Assembly (NCBI RefSeq): GCF_000716445.1
Contig: NZ_JNWK01000067.1
Coordinates: 1 to 41,068, forward strand
Length of the DNA: 41,068 nucleotides
Reading direction: 5' to 3'
Source: Streptomyces wedmorensis
GTDB taxonomy: Bacteria > Actinomycetota > Actinomycetes > Streptomycetales > Streptomycetaceae
A program made the position numbers and the translations under genes. Below are positions 17,501 through 24,331 of the stretch, one piece after another. The notes under the pieces are model-generated. The model saw only the letters and a program-made list of their open reading frames with translations, did no database searches and was not told the origin of the DNA. Every line of letters starts with the position of its first letter. Positions within the stretch are counted from its first letter, which is position 1.

Positions 17501-18316
17501 ATCGACGGTGCGGCGCTCGCGGGCGGACGCCTCGGCGTGCCGCAGGACGGCGTCGGGGGCGATGAGGACGCGGTGGCCGGCGGAGTGGGCGCGCCAGCAC
17601 AGGTCGACGTCGTCGCGCATGAGGGGCAGGCGGCGGTCGAAGCCGCCGAGTTCCTCGAAGACGTCGCGGCGGATCAGCATGCCGGCGGTGGAGACGGAGA
17701 GGACGGAGCGGATCTGGTCGTGCTGGCCCTGGTCCTGCTCGCGGCGGTCGAGTCCGGTCCAGCGGCGGCCGCTGCGGGCGATGGAGACGCCGGTCTCCAG
17801 GAGCTGCTTCCGGTCGTACCAGCCGCGCAGCTTGGGTCCGATGACGGCGGCGTCGGAGTCGGAGTCGGCGACGCGGAGGAGTTCGGCGAGGGCGCCGGGC
17901 TCGGGGGCGCAGTCGTCGTGGAGCAGCCAGAGCCACTGCACCGGTTCGCCGTGCGGGAGTTCGGGGAGGTCGTACGCCTCGTCGTTCCAGGACCGGCTGA
18001 CGGGGTCCCAGCCGCTGGGGCGCTTCAGGTAGGGCAGGTCCTCGGGTCCGAGTACGGGCGCGGTGCGGGCGGCCTCCTCGACGGCGGCGCCGAAGCCGGT
18101 GCGGCGTGCGAGGTGGAGGACGCGGTCGGCGCCGACGGCGTCGGCGACGAGCTGGGCCGAGTCGTCGGCGCTGCCGGTGTCGGCCGCCATCACGTTCTGC
18201 ACGGGGCGTTCCTGTGCGAGCAGCCCGGCGAGGGCGTCCGGCAGCCAGCGGGCGCCGTCGTGGGTGACGAGCACGGCGGTGACGACGTGTCGCGGAAACT
18301 CAGGAGTTGAGGACAT
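14576..18316 (-). CDS. Large GT2 glycosyltransferase with polytopic membrane region
   Basis: A 1246-residue membrane protein. Residues 10-260 form a GT-A domain: VTAVLVTHDGARWL, the nucleotide-sugar/metal motif LLHDDCAPEPGAL (Asp134-Asp135) and the acceptor-site segment GFDRRLPLMRDDVDLCWRAHSAG (225-247). Hydrophobic helices lie at 300-325, from about 428 to 870 (many), and once more near 1070. A large extracellular loop follows the main membrane block. The last 115 residues are an extreme Gln/Tyr/Pro/Ala/Gly low-complexity tail, probably cytoplasmic and disordered. The donor and acceptor cannot be told; cell-envelope glycan synthesis is the reasonable inference. It is coupled to DUF5719 downstream and lies next to whiB. 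Confidence 0.88.
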   Translation of the reverse strand: MSSTPEFPRHVVTAVLVTHDGARWLPDALAGLLAQERPVQNVMAADTGSADDSAQLVADAVGADRVLHLARRTGFGAAVEEAARTAPVLGPEDLPYLKRPSGWDPVSRSWNDEAYDLPELPHGEPVQWLWLLHDDCAPEPGALAELLRVADSDSDAAVIGPKLRGWYDRKQLLETGVSIARSGRRWTGLDRREQDQGQHDQIRSVLSVSTAGMLIRRDVFEELGGFDRRLPLMRDDVDLCWRAHSAGHRVLIAPDAVLRHAEASARERRTVDCAGRTAANPHRVDKAGAVYTLLANSRGAALPYVFLRLVVSTLLRTLAYLVGKVPGQAVDEVMGLLATLLRPEKILAARKRRKNPAVPASELRPLFPPPGATVRAAAEQFTANFGGSEADSGGSRHGVVESGPGGDDADYLEIEQFARLKKIARKPGPVLFGLLLLISLVACRNLFAGGSLAGGALLPAPDTVSGLWSRYADGWHALGTGGTQSAPPYLAVLAALSALFLGSTSTALTLLLVCSVPLAGFTAYFAARGIVESRLLRAWAAIAYAFLPAATGALAAGRLGTAVLAILLPLIARAAVAAHGFNRPDRGSWRATWAYTFLLTFAMAFTPIVWPLAVLLGLGVLAVRRTDLTAYGLRFLAAVGTPLLVLAPWSLSLLTGPSAFLREAGLDVRTGTASALDLLGTSPGGPGTTGGLLLIGLVLAALAGLLREDRQVAVRAAWAAALAGLLFAAVSNGAGGTGWAGPATLVYGAALLAAGMIGAEGGRTRVAAHGFGWRQPVAALIALACALGPAVAAAGWMIGGADGPLTRRDPVQVPAFVAEESGTRDQPRTLVLGGTTPGEVSYTLVRGSGARLGDGELTAAADADPRLDVVVAHLVAGSGADQTEELSGYAIRYVLVRDGAPRQVSRVLDSTPGLSRLSQLDGSALWRVDREIARIMIVPPAATTEDAKPADAKPGAGAQSETAKPVAVAAGPVEAHTEVPAGPEGRVLRLADRAADGWTATLDGKELNRTTVDGWAQGFQLPAQGGRLDLTYDEPLTHAAWIWAQVGLAVVLLVLALPGRRREIDDDLPEEELAIPAQAIDGDGRRARRLRAAAEAEAETAATPETESAAIPEQQTHEPREWDTGHDPAYAQTQSQSQPQAQDQTQPQAQPYADQGYYQEYAADPYQQQPYAYPQQGYEQQPYADQGYAEQPYAGQGYEQPQQQYDQQQAYDPQQYDQQAYDPYGYGYGHPQGHETEQRPDGSSNQ

Positions 18317-18446
18317 CGAGCTACGGGCCCTCCGGCCGGGGTCGCCCGTGATGGGCGTGGGGAGCGTCTCGGACGGAGGCCCACACTAACGGCTGCGCGC
18401 GGGGCGGTCCGCCCCTGCGGACGGTGCCCTGTGGACAGAGCACGCA

Positions 18447-18491
18447 GAACGGTCCGCCGCCTGTGGATGAGGCACAGGGGGCGGACCGTTC
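18447..18491 (-). terminator. Terminator downstream of whiB
   Basis: A 12-bp perfect outer stem (18447-18458 with 18480-18491) encloses a second stem CTGTG/CACAG, giving a long hairpin 65 bp past the whiB stop codon. There is no T-run. Confidence 0.7.
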
Positions 18492-18555
18492 GCGATGTCG
18501 TGGTGCGCGCGCCGTGGCGCGGGGTGCCCGGAAGGGGTCCGGGGCCTGGTGCCGC

Positions 18556-18819
18556 TCAGACGGCGGCCTTCTTGAGACGACGGCGCTCCCGCTCGGAGAG
18601 GCCGCCCCAGATGCCGAACCGTTCGTCGTTCTGCAGGGCGTATTCGAGGCACTCGGAGCGGACCTCGCAGGCGAGGCAGACCTTCTTGGCCTCGCGGGTC
18701 GAGCCGCCCTTCTCGGGGAAGAAGGACTCGGGATCGGTCTGGGCGCACAGCGCGCGCTCCTGCCAGCCGAGTTCCTCGTCCGCGTCCTCGACCAGCAGTT
18801 CCTGGAACAACTCGGTCAT
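18556..18819 (-). CDS. whiB: Sporulation regulator WhiB, founder of the Wbl family
   Basis: 87 residues, the exact length of S. coelicolor WhiB and matching the remembered sequence almost throughout. Four cysteines (Cys25, Cys48, Cys51, Cys57; C-x22-C-x2-C-x5-C) hold a [4Fe-4S] cluster. The GIWGG turn (69-73) and a basic tail (RERRRLKKA) follow. WhiB works with WhiA to control sporulation septation and the stop of aerial growth; the mycobacterial orthologue is WhiB2. The ATG at 18819 is fixed by GAGGGG about 7 bases upstream and by family length. A longer open frame upstream is leader. The nearest promoter is near-consensus. The divergent neighbour is cysteine dioxygenase. Confidence 0.98.
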   Translation of the reverse strand: MTELFQELLVEDADEELGWQERALCAQTDPESFFPEKGGSTREAKKVCLACEVRSECLEYALQNDERFGIWGGLSERERRRLKKAAV

Positions 18820-18891
18820 GTGCGCCCCTCGTCTGTTCTGTGCGTCCCCGTGGTGTTGCCGTTGCGAACCCGGCCGAACGACACGAGTGAA

Positions 18892-18920
18892 ATTACAAGT
18901 TTGTGCTCTGTGCGAGTCAA
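18892..18920 (-). promoter_or_regulatory. whiB promoter (vegetative type)
   Basis: On the minus strand TTGACT (18915-18920), a 17-base spacer and TGTAAT (18892-18897) give a near-consensus HrdB-type promoter. The mRNA would begin near 18885, with a leader of about 65 bases. S. coelicolor whiB is known to have two promoters, one vegetative-like and one developmental. This fits the former. Confidence 0.75.
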
Positions 18921-19031
18921 GCGGAGATCTGCTATTGGGCCCCGTATTCACTCTGCGGAACCAAGCCTATGCGGAAAGTGTTCAAATCACCAAAAAACGT
19001 GACACTTGCCACCGGCTTGGCCGTGCTGCAT

Positions 19032-19106
19032 GACCCTCCGCGAGGAGGAACCGACCCTCCACGAGAGAGGAGCTCGACCCTCCGTGGGAGCAGGGGGTCG
19101 ACCCTT
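19032..19106. repeat. Four direct repeats of GACCCTCC upstream of whiB
   Basis: GACCCTCC occurs at 19032-19039, 19053-19060 and 19076-19083, with GACCCTTC at 19099-19106. The spacing is 21, 23 and 23 bp, so all lie on about the same face of the helix. They sit 110-190 bp upstream of the whiB -35 in the 556-bp region between whiB and the dioxygenase leader. A regulator array is possible; no protein is known to match. Confidence 0.5.
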
Positions 19107-19338
19107 CACAGGGGAGGACGTCCGAGACTTGGATCTTGTTGCGATCCAGCCGAGGAAGCGACCCGGATCACAGTCCGATCACGGACCGTGACGAGCCGGC
19201 CGGGACCGATCTCGCGGGCGCCGCCATGTTTACGGGCGCGGTTGAAGCGCCATCTCTCCTGGTCCACGGCTGAACAAACCTTTCTCCGCGGACTGTAACC
19301 GGATGAGGTGAAACATTACCGCCAAATCGGGCATTGAG

Positions 19339-19368
19339 TTGACAGTCGGGTGCTCTTCCCGCCACCTT
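19339..19368 (+). promoter_or_regulatory. Promoter of the cysteine dioxygenase leader transcript
   Basis: TTGACA at 19339-19344 is a perfect -35. With an 18-base spacer the -10 would be CACCTT (19363-19368), which is weak. The predicted 5' end falls within a base or two of the ATG at 19376, so the leader ORF is probably translated from a leaderless mRNA. Confidence 0.5.
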
Positions 19369-19375
19369 TGGTGGC

Positions 19376-19468
19376 ATGCCAGCGACCACAGCGCCCGCCG
19401 CGACCCACGCCCGTGGGTTCCGCCGCGCTGTCCAGGCGCGCTGTTGCTGTTGTTGTTCCAGCTGTTGA
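19376..19468 (+). CDS. Cys-rich leader peptide (uORF) before cysteine dioxygenase
   Basis: A 30-codon reading frame from ATG 19376 to TGA 19466-19468 whose peptide ends ARCCCCCSSC: five consecutive Cys codons (19442-19456) and a sixth before the stop. Six Cys in 30 residues is extraordinary for this genome, and the gene 108 bp downstream degrades cysteine. No Shine-Dalgarno site precedes it, but the promoter placement fits leaderless translation. Cys-rich leaderless uORFs that attenuate downstream genes in response to cysteine have been described in mycobacteria. The run of Cys codons here would stall ribosomes when charged tRNA-Cys is scarce. It is inferred to be a cis-acting sensor rather than a functional peptide. 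Confidence 0.75.
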   Translation: MPATTAPAATHARGFRRAVQARCCCCCSSC

Positions 19469-19576
19469 TGCCGTAGAGCTCCAGCTTCTTCTCCCAGCGT
19501 CACCCTGCGTCACTCGCGTCACGTCTTCCCGTGGCCCTCCACCGCTTCTGTTTCTGCTGAGGAACCTCCCCATCCC
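19469..19576 (+). promoter_or_regulatory. Candidate attenuator between Cys leader and dioxygenase gene
   Basis: A pyrimidine tract just after the uORF stop (CTTCTTCTCCC, about 19485-19495) can pair with the GAGGAA ribosome-binding region at 19559-19564 (six pairs, one G-U). Three direct GCGTCAC repeats lie between at 19497-19503, 19507-19513 and 19516-19522. A short GAGGAACCTC hairpin could also hide the site. Ribosome position on the uORF could therefore decide whether the dioxygenase start is accessible. The pairing was drawn by eye and is inference. Confidence 0.35.
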
Positions 19577-20101
19577 ATGAACATGGACAGCGACCTTCAG
19601 ATCGCCGGCGACATCCTCGAGGTCCCGCACCTCCTCCAGCCCGAGCGCGCCCACCCCGTCACCGTGGCCGAGTTCGCCGGCCTCGCACGCTCGATCGCCG
19701 ACGACCGCTCCCAGTGGGCCCCGTACGTCGAGTACGACGCCACCACCCGCTGGTACCACCGGCTGCGCACCGGACCCGGCTACGAGGTGTGGCTGCTCTC
19801 CTGGGTGCCCGGCCAGGGCAGCGGCCTCCACGACCACGGCGTCTCCTCCGGCGTCCTGACCGTCCTGCAGGGCGAGTTGACGGAGCGTACGGACCGGGGC
19901 GTGCGGACGCTCACCGGGGGCGCGCAGCGCGTTTTCGCGCCCGGGTACATCCACGAGGTCGTCAACGACTCCCTCGAACCGGCCGTGAGCCTGCACGTCT
20001 ACTTCCCCGGCCTCACGGAGATGCCGATGCACGAGTCGCTCCAGGCCCGCTGCGCCCCGGCCTCCCTCGCCCCGGCCGGCTTCGGAGCGAGCGCGGTCTG
20101 A
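19577..20101 (+). CDS. Cysteine dioxygenase
   Basis: A 174-residue cupin-fold iron enzyme that oxidises L-cysteine to cysteine sulfinate, the first step of cysteine catabolism. Iron ligands are expected at His85 and His87 (GLHDHGVSSG) and a third His, either His126 (GYIHEVVN) or His140 (SLHVYFP). By alignment to other CDOs the late LHVYF histidine is the more usual ligand. The residue that forms the Cys-Tyr cofactor in mammals is Gly here (SSGVL), as in most bacterial CDOs. The ATG at 19577 has GAGGA 13 bases upstream. MNMD could also begin at the second Met. It is preceded by a Cys-rich leader ORF and diverges from whiB. Confidence 0.93.
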   Translation: MNMDSDLQIAGDILEVPHLLQPERAHPVTVAEFAGLARSIADDRSQWAPYVEYDATTRWYHRLRTGPGYEVWLLSWVPGQGSGLHDHGVSSGVLTVLQGELTERTDRGVRTLTGGAQRVFAPGYIHEVVNDSLEPAVSLHVYFPGLTEMPMHESLQARCAPASLAPAGFGASAV

Positions 20102-20232
20102 CGGACTCGTCCGTGACCGGCAGCGGGCTCGCGCGTCCCGGCGGGCTCCGGAGCAGCCGCGGACCGGCGGACTCGTCCGAGACCCGAGTGCCACCGCTCA
20201 TACGATCGGCCCGCGGCTGACAGACTGTCCGC

Positions 20233-21189
20233 ATGCGCATTGTGGCTCTGGCCGGTGGTATCGGTGGTGCTCGCTTCCTTCGCGGCCTCAAGCAGGCCGC
20301 TCCGGACGCGGAGATCACGGTCATCGGCAACACCGGTGACGACATCCATCTCTTCGGGCTGAAGGTCTGCCCCGACCTGGACACGGTGATGTACACCCTC
20401 GGCGGTGGCATCAACGAGGAACAGGGCTGGGGCCGCCTCGACGAGTCCTTCACGGTCAAGGAGGAACTCGCGGCGTACGGCGTCGGACCCGAGTGGTTCG
20501 GCCTGGGCGACCGTGACTTCGCGACCCACATCGTCCGTACGCAGATGCTCGGCGCGGGCTACCCGCTGAGCGCCGTCACCGAGGCGCTGTGCGCCCGCTG
20601 GCAGCCCGGCGTACGCCTCCTCCCCATGTCCGACGACCGCGTCGAGACGCACGTGGCGATCGAGGTCGACGGCGAGCAGCGCGCGGTGCACTTCCAGGAG
20701 TACTGGGTGAAGCTGCGCGCCTCCGTGGACGCGAAGGCGATCGTGCCCGTCGGCGCGGAGACCGCGAAGCCCGCGCCGGGCGTCCTCGACGCGATCGCCG
20801 CGGCGGACGTCATCCTCTTCCCGCCGTCCAACCCCGTGGTGAGCGTCGGGACGATCCTGGCCGTGCCCGGGATCCGCGACGCAGTCGTCGCGGCCGGGGC
20901 ACCGGTCGTGGGCCTCTCCCCCATCGTCGGCGACGCGCCCGTGCGCGGCATGGCCGACAAGGTGCTCGCGGCGGTGGGCGTGGAGTCCACGGCCGCGGCG
21001 GTCGCCCGGCACTACGGCTCCGAGCTGATCGACGGCTGGCTCGTCGACACCGTGGACGCGGGCGCCGTCGCGGACGTCGAGGAGGCGGGCATCCGCTGCC
21101 GCGCCGTACCGCTGATGATGACCGACGTGGACGCCACCGCCGCGATGGCGCGGGAAGCCCTGCGGCTCGCCGAGGAGGTGCGCGCGTGA
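20233..21189 (+). CDS. cofD: 2-phospho-L-lactate transferase (coenzyme F420 biosynthesis)
   Basis: A 318-residue enzyme, also called FbiA, that transfers a phospholactyl-type group to the deazaflavin FO, giving F420-0 (or its dehydro form). Seen: [12 protein letters not shown] (8-19), [14 protein letters not shown] (30-43), [13 protein letters not shown] and [13 protein letters not shown], all CofD hallmarks. The ATG gives the canonical MRIVALAGG start; no strong ribosome site is visible. TACGAT at 20201-20206 is a possible -10. Its TGA overlaps a GTG (21186) that opens a 20-codon mini-ORF leading into fbiB. The cofD-fbiB order matches fbiA-fbiB next to whiB2 in mycobacteria. Confidence 0.96.
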   Translation: MRIVALAGGIGGARFLRGLKQAAPDAEITVIGNTGDDIHLFGLKVCPDLDTVMYTLGGGINEEQGWGRLDESFTVKEELAAYGVGPEWFGLGDRDFATHIVRTQMLGAGYPLSAVTEALCARWQPGVRLLPMSDDRVETHVAIEVDGEQRAVHFQEYWVKLRASVDAKAIVPVGAETAKPAPGVLDAIAAADVILFPPSNPVVSVGTILAVPGIRDAVVAAGAPVVGLSPIVGDAPVRGMADKVLAAVGVESTAAAVARHYGSELIDGWLVDTVDAGAVADVEEAGIRCRAVPLMMTDVDATAAMAREALRLAEEVRA

Positions 21190-21288
21190 CCGCCATATCC
21201 CCCTCGTCGTGCCGGGTCCGGGCGCTCGCCGGGGAGGTGCGCGCGTGACCGCCGCACCCCCCTCGTACCGGGTCTGGGCGCTCGCCGG
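21174..21288 (+). repeat. Tandem duplication of the fbiB start region
   Basis: A segment of 59 bp (21174-21232) is followed directly by a diverged 56-bp copy (21233-21288). Both start GGAGGTGCGCGCGTGACCGCC and end GGGCGCTCGCCGG. Each copy carries a ribosome-binding site and a GTG start. The second is the real fbiB start; the first overlaps the cofD stop. Confidence 0.85.
21186..21248 (+). CDS. 20-codon mini-ORF linking cofD and fbiB
   Basis: It begins with GTG at 21186, which shares bases with the cofD TGA, and ends with TGA at 21246-21248, which shares bases with the fbiB GTG. A GGAGGTG site lies 5 bases before it. The encoded peptide opens with the same residues as FbiB (MTAISPSS against MTAAPPSY) and ends LAGEVRA, repeating the CofD C-terminus EEVRA. 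It is best read as a relic of a 59-bp duplication whose length put the first copy out of frame. It might still be translated as a coupling device. Confidence 0.4.
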   Translation: MTAISPSSCRVRALAGEVRA

Positions 21289-22552
21289 GCTGCCGGAGGT
21301 TTCCGCCGGGGACGATCTGGCCAAGCTGATCGCCTCCGCGGCGCCCGAACTCGTCGACGGGGACGTCCTCCTCGTCACCTCCAAGATCGTGAGCAAGGCC
21401 GAGGGGCGGGTGATCGCCGCCGAGGACCGCGAGGCGGCGATAGACGCCGAGACGGTACGCGTGGTGGCGCGGCGCGGCCCGCTGCGGATCGTCGAGAACC
21501 GGCAGGGGCTCGTCATGGCCGCCGCCGGGGTCGACGCCTCCAACACCCCCTCCGGAACAGTGCTGTTGCTGCCCGAGGACCCCGACGCCTCGGCCCGCCG
21601 CATCCGGACCGGCCTGCGCGACGCGCTCGGCGTCGACGTGGGCGTCGTCGTCACGGACACCTTCGGCCGGCCCTGGCGCGCCGGACTCACCGACGTCGCC
21701 ATCGGCGCGGCCGGCGTGCGGGTCCTCGACGACCTGCGCGGCGGCACCGACGCGCACGGCAACCCGCTGAGCGCGACCGTCGTCGCCACCGCCGACGAAC
21801 TCGCCGCCGCCGGCGACCTCGTGAAGGGCAAGGCGTCCGGTCTCCCCGTCGCCGTCGTCCGCGGCCTGCCGCACGTCGTCGCCGACGACGAACAGCCGGG
21901 CGCCCGGGCCCTCGTACGCGACCCCGCCGACGACATGTTCCGGCTCGGGACCTCGGAGGCCGTACGGGAGGCGCTGACGCTGCGCCGGACGGTGCGGGAG
22001 TTCACCGCCGACCCCGTCGACCCCGGCTCCGTACGGCGGGCCGTCGCCGCGGCCGTGACCGCGCCCGCCCCGCACCACACCACGCCCTGGCGGTTCGTGC
22101 TCCTGGAGTCCCCCGAGTCCCGGACACGGCTGCTCGACGCCATGCGGGACGCCTGGATCGCCGACCTCCGCCGGGACGGCAAGTCCGAGGACTCCATCGC
22201 CAAGCGGGTGCGGCGCGGGGACGTCCTGCGCAACGCCCCCTACCTGGCCGTCCCCTGCCTCGTCATGGACGGCTCCCACCACTACGGCGACCCGCGCCGC
22301 GACGCCGCCGAGCGCGAGATGTTCGTCGTCGCCGCGGGCGCGGGCGTCCAGAACTTCCTCGTCGCCCTCGCCGGCGAGCGGCTCGGCTCCGCCTGGGTCT
22401 CCTCGACCATGTTCTGCCGCGACGTCGTCCGCGAGGTCCTCGACCTCCCCGCCCACTGGGACCCGCTCGGCGCCGTGGCCATCGGCCACCCGGCGGCCCC
22501 GCCCAAGGAACGGCCGGCACGGGTGGCCACGGAGTTCCTGGAGGTGCGCTGA
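21245..22552 (+). CDS. fbiB: Coenzyme F420-0:L-glutamate ligase with nitroreductase-like domain
   Basis: A 435-residue two-domain protein. Residues 1 to about 245 are the CofE glutamate ligase ([54 protein letters not shown]), which adds gamma-linked glutamates to F420-0. The remainder is a nitroreductase-fold FMN domain ([36 protein letters not shown]) that in mycobacterial FbiB reduces dehydro-F420 and supports polyglutamylation. The fused form is typical of actinobacteria, against stand-alone archaeal CofE. The GTG at 21245 has GGAGGTG upstream. It is translationally chained to cofD through the mini-ORF in a duplicated segment. Confidence 0.95.
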   Translation: MTAAPPSYRVWALAGLPEVSAGDDLAKLIASAAPELVDGDVLLVTSKIVSKAEGRVIAAEDREAAIDAETVRVVARRGPLRIVENRQGLVMAAAGVDASNTPSGTVLLLPEDPDASARRIRTGLRDALGVDVGVVVTDTFGRPWRAGLTDVAIGAAGVRVLDDLRGGTDAHGNPLSATVVATADELAAAGDLVKGKASGLPVAVVRGLPHVVADDEQPGARALVRDPADDMFRLGTSEAVREALTLRRTVREFTADPVDPGSVRRAVAAAVTAPAPHHTTPWRFVLLESPESRTRLLDAMRDAWIADLRRDGKSEDSIAKRVRRGDVLRNAPYLAVPCLVMDGSHHYGDPRRDAAEREMFVVAAGAGVQNFLVALAGERLGSAWVSSTMFCRDVVREVLDLPAHWDPLGAVAIGHPAAPPKERPARVATEFLEVR

Positions 22553-22691
22553 GCGCGGGCGGGGCGGTGCAGGGCAGGGCGGTGCAGGGCGGGCGGGGCG
22601 GGGCGTCGAAGCGCGTGGTGGCGTTCCGTGGTCGGAGGCCGGTGGTCGGTAGCCGCGGTGGTCGGCCTGAGGCCGGTGGTCGGCGGCTCTT
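22553..22691. other. Intergenic region with short GGTGGTCGG repeats
   Basis: This space between the convergent fbiB and DNA glycosylase genes has no gene. It shows GGGCGGTGCAGGG repeated twice (from about 22562) and GCCGGTGGTCGG-type repeats three times (about 22642-22685). No clean terminator stands out. Confidence 0.4.
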
Positions 22692-23735
22692 TCAGAGGGC
22701 GGTGATGTCGCCCGGGGTCATGCGGGGCGCCCTGCGGGGTGGGACGCGGCCACTGAGGAGGATGAGGCGGGCGGCGCGGTGGCGCTGGCCCGCGTATGGC
22801 TCCAGGAGGGCGAGCATCGTCGCGTCGTCGGCGGTACGGTCGCCCGCGAGGGCCCAGCCGACGATGCCCGGCAGGTGCAGGTCTCCCGTGGTGACCTCGT
22901 CGGCGGCGCCGTTGCTCCGCTGAATCGTCTCGGCGCTCGTCCACGGCCCGATACCCGGGATCAGTTCCAGGCGCGTGCGTGCCGCCGGTCCGTCCATCTG
23001 CGCGGCCTCCTCCAGGCGGGCCGCCACCCGCGCCGCCCGGACGATCGTGGCCGAGCGCTTGCCGTCGACGTTCGCCCGGTGCCACTCCCAGGACGGGATC
23101 TGCGTCCACGTCCGGGCATCGGGCATCGCGAACATGCCCTCCGGCGCGGGGCCCGGCGCCGGCTCCCCGTACTTCCGCACCAGGACGCGCCACGCTCCGT
23201 ACGCCTCGTGCGTGGTGACCTTCTGCTCCAGGATCGACGGGATCAGCGACTCCAGGACCAGGCCGGTCCTCGTCAGACGCAGCCCCGGACGACGGCGGTG
23301 CGTCGCCAGCAGCAGCTTGTGCCGGGGAACGAAGGCCGTCGGGTCGTCCTCCGCGCCCAAGAGCGCCGGCAGGGTTTCCCGGAGCCATTCCGCTCCCGGG
23401 CCCCACGCCTCCGCCTCGATCCCGCCGCCCGGCGCGGTACGCACGCGCAGCGTGCCCGGGCCGTCCGGGGTGCGGGTCGCCCTCCAGATCGAGCCGTCGG
23501 GGGTGGTTCGGAAGGTGGGGTCGGAGGGGCCGCGGCGGAGGGGGCCGAGGGTGAGGGCCAGGTCCGGGTCGGTGGGGTGCGGCTGGGTCTGGGCCTGCCA
23601 CCGGGGCTGCCGCGCGGCTTGGGTGTGTCCCTCGGGCTGGGCCTGTCCCTGGGCGGGGGGCTGGGGGGTGGGTACGGGAATGTGGCCGCCGCGGATGGTG
23701 GTGCGGGTGGGTTTGGGGTGGAAGCGGCCGGCCAT
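22692..23735 (-). CDS. DNA-3-methyladenine glycosylase (AlkA-like, HhH-GPD)
   Basis: A 347-residue base-excision repair glycosylase of the HhH-GPD superfamily. Seen: SLIPSILEQKVTTHEAYGAWRVLV (a core helix pair), the helix-hairpin-helix LELIPGIGPWTSAETI (about 258-273) and the catalytic Asp285 in TTGDLHLPG. No C-terminal FeS cysteines are present, which sets it apart from EndoIII/MutY. The first 50 residues are a basic, Gln/Pro-rich extension that looks disordered. The ATG at 23735 gives MAGRFHPKPTRTTIRGG. Alternative starts lie within the extension. It is convergent with fbiB. Confidence 0.9.
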   Translation of the reverse strand: MAGRFHPKPTRTTIRGGHIPVPTPQPPAQGQAQPEGHTQAARQPRWQAQTQPHPTDPDLALTLGPLRRGPSDPTFRTTPDGSIWRATRTPDGPGTLRVRTAPGGGIEAEAWGPGAEWLRETLPALLGAEDDPTAFVPRHKLLLATHRRRPGLRLTRTGLVLESLIPSILEQKVTTHEAYGAWRVLVRKYGEPAPGPAPEGMFAMPDARTWTQIPSWEWHRANVDGKRSATIVRAARVAARLEEAAQMDGPAARTRLELIPGIGPWTSAETIQRSNGAADEVTTGDLHLPGIVGWALAGDRTADDATMLALLEPYAGQRHRAARLILLSGRVPPRRAPRMTPGDITAL

Positions 23736-24059
23736 GGGATGAGCGTAGCTCGCCGGCTTGGGTGGGAAGCGGCTGTGCGGGCCTGTGGTCGGGCCCGTGG
23801 GGCCCGCGCCATAGGGGCTTGCGCCCCGTGCCTCGTTGGCCCGCGGCGTGGGCTGTCGCCCTGCCTCGTGTGAGCGCGGGCCGTGTGGCGCCCCGCCCCG
23901 TGGGGCCTGCGGCTTCCTGGGCTGTCGCCCTCAGACGGTGTGTGGGCCCGCGCGCGTGGGGGCCTGCAGCCGCCTCCGTGTGGGCCCGCGCGCGTGGGGG
24001 CTTGCACCCGCCTCCGCCTCCGTATGGGCCCCCGCGCGTGGGGGCCTGCGCCCCGCCCC

Positions 24060-24103
24060 GTGTGGGCAATCGTCCCGCTGGGGCGGGACGGGTGGGCACA
24101 CGG
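24060..24103 (-). repeat. Dispersed palindromic element, copy 1 (inverted)
   Basis: It reads GTGTGGGCAATCGTCCCGC, a short loop, then GCGGGACGGGTGGGCACAC. Relative to copies 2 and 4 it is in the opposite orientation. The inner stem is CGTCCCGC/GCGGGACG instead of CGTTCCGC/GCGGAACG. The change on one arm is matched on the other, so pairing is kept. Confidence 0.7.
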
Positions 24104-24217
24104 GACGGCGCGCTTGGCGGCGCCTCCGCCCCTGTCGCCTGGACCCGCACCGAGTTGTGCGCCGAGCATGGGTGCGGGTTCGGGCGCGGAAGCCTGGGCC
24201 CGGCAAGGGGCGCCGTC

Positions 24218-24263
24218 CGTTGTGCCCACCCGTTCCGCCCCGGCGGAACGATTGCCCACAACG
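24218..24263 (+). repeat. Dispersed palindromic element, copy 2 (full)
   Basis: A 46-bp imperfect palindrome: outer arms CGTTGTG/CACAACG, inner arms CGTTCCGCC/GGCGGAACG, with an unpaired block CCCACC against ATTGCC between. About 40 bases to its left (GGGCGCGGAAGCCTGGGCCC and on) are also shared with copy 4, giving about 95 bp of near-identity. Confidence 0.85.
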
Positions 24264-24280
24264 GGGTGGGCGGGGTTACG

Positions 24281-24318
24281 GGTGGGCACCGCCCCGGCGG
24301 AACGATTGCCCACGATGG
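24281..24318 (+). repeat. Dispersed palindromic element, copy 3 (degenerate)
   Basis: It retains the right half (GGCGGAACGATTGCCCAC) and a GGTGGGCAC left end but lacks the left inner arm. It ends 14 bp before the amidase stop codon on the minus strand. Confidence 0.6.
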
Positions 24319-24331
24319 GTGGGGGGGGCGG

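Larger units (their letters stand above)
23736..24331. other. Repeat-rich intergenic region
   Basis: These 596 bases between two minus-strand genes hold no credible gene. They carry serial GGGCCCGCGCGCGTGGGGGC-like blocks (about 23940-24050) and three copies of a palindromic element listed separately. Composition is strongly strand-skewed (G on the plus strand). The apparent long reading frames are byproducts of the repeats. Confidence 0.7.

Noticed and set aside
14615..18310. 1231-residue plus-strand open frame opposite the large glycosyltransferase
   Set aside because: It is a Gly/Glu/Ala/Val-biased mirror of GC-rich codons with no family motifs. The minus-strand gene has clear GT2 motifs and a coupled neighbour.
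18429..18468. Two near-DnaA boxes (TGTGGACAG and TGTGGATGA)
   Set aside because: Each has one mismatch, one is part of the whiB terminator hairpin, and no dnaA/dnaN/gyrase context exists.
18976..19007. TCAC-N8-GTGA and AAGTG/CACTT inverted motifs as a BldD site upstream of whiB
   Set aside because: The spacing does not fit the TNAC-N5-GTNA consensus I remember, although whiB is a reported BldD target.
19350..19580. 76-residue frame (MLFPPPLVACQRPQ) before the dioxygenase
   Set aside because: Low-complexity Pro/Leu/Val composition, and it overlaps the poly-Cys leader in another frame, which is far better supported by the promoter position and Cys run.
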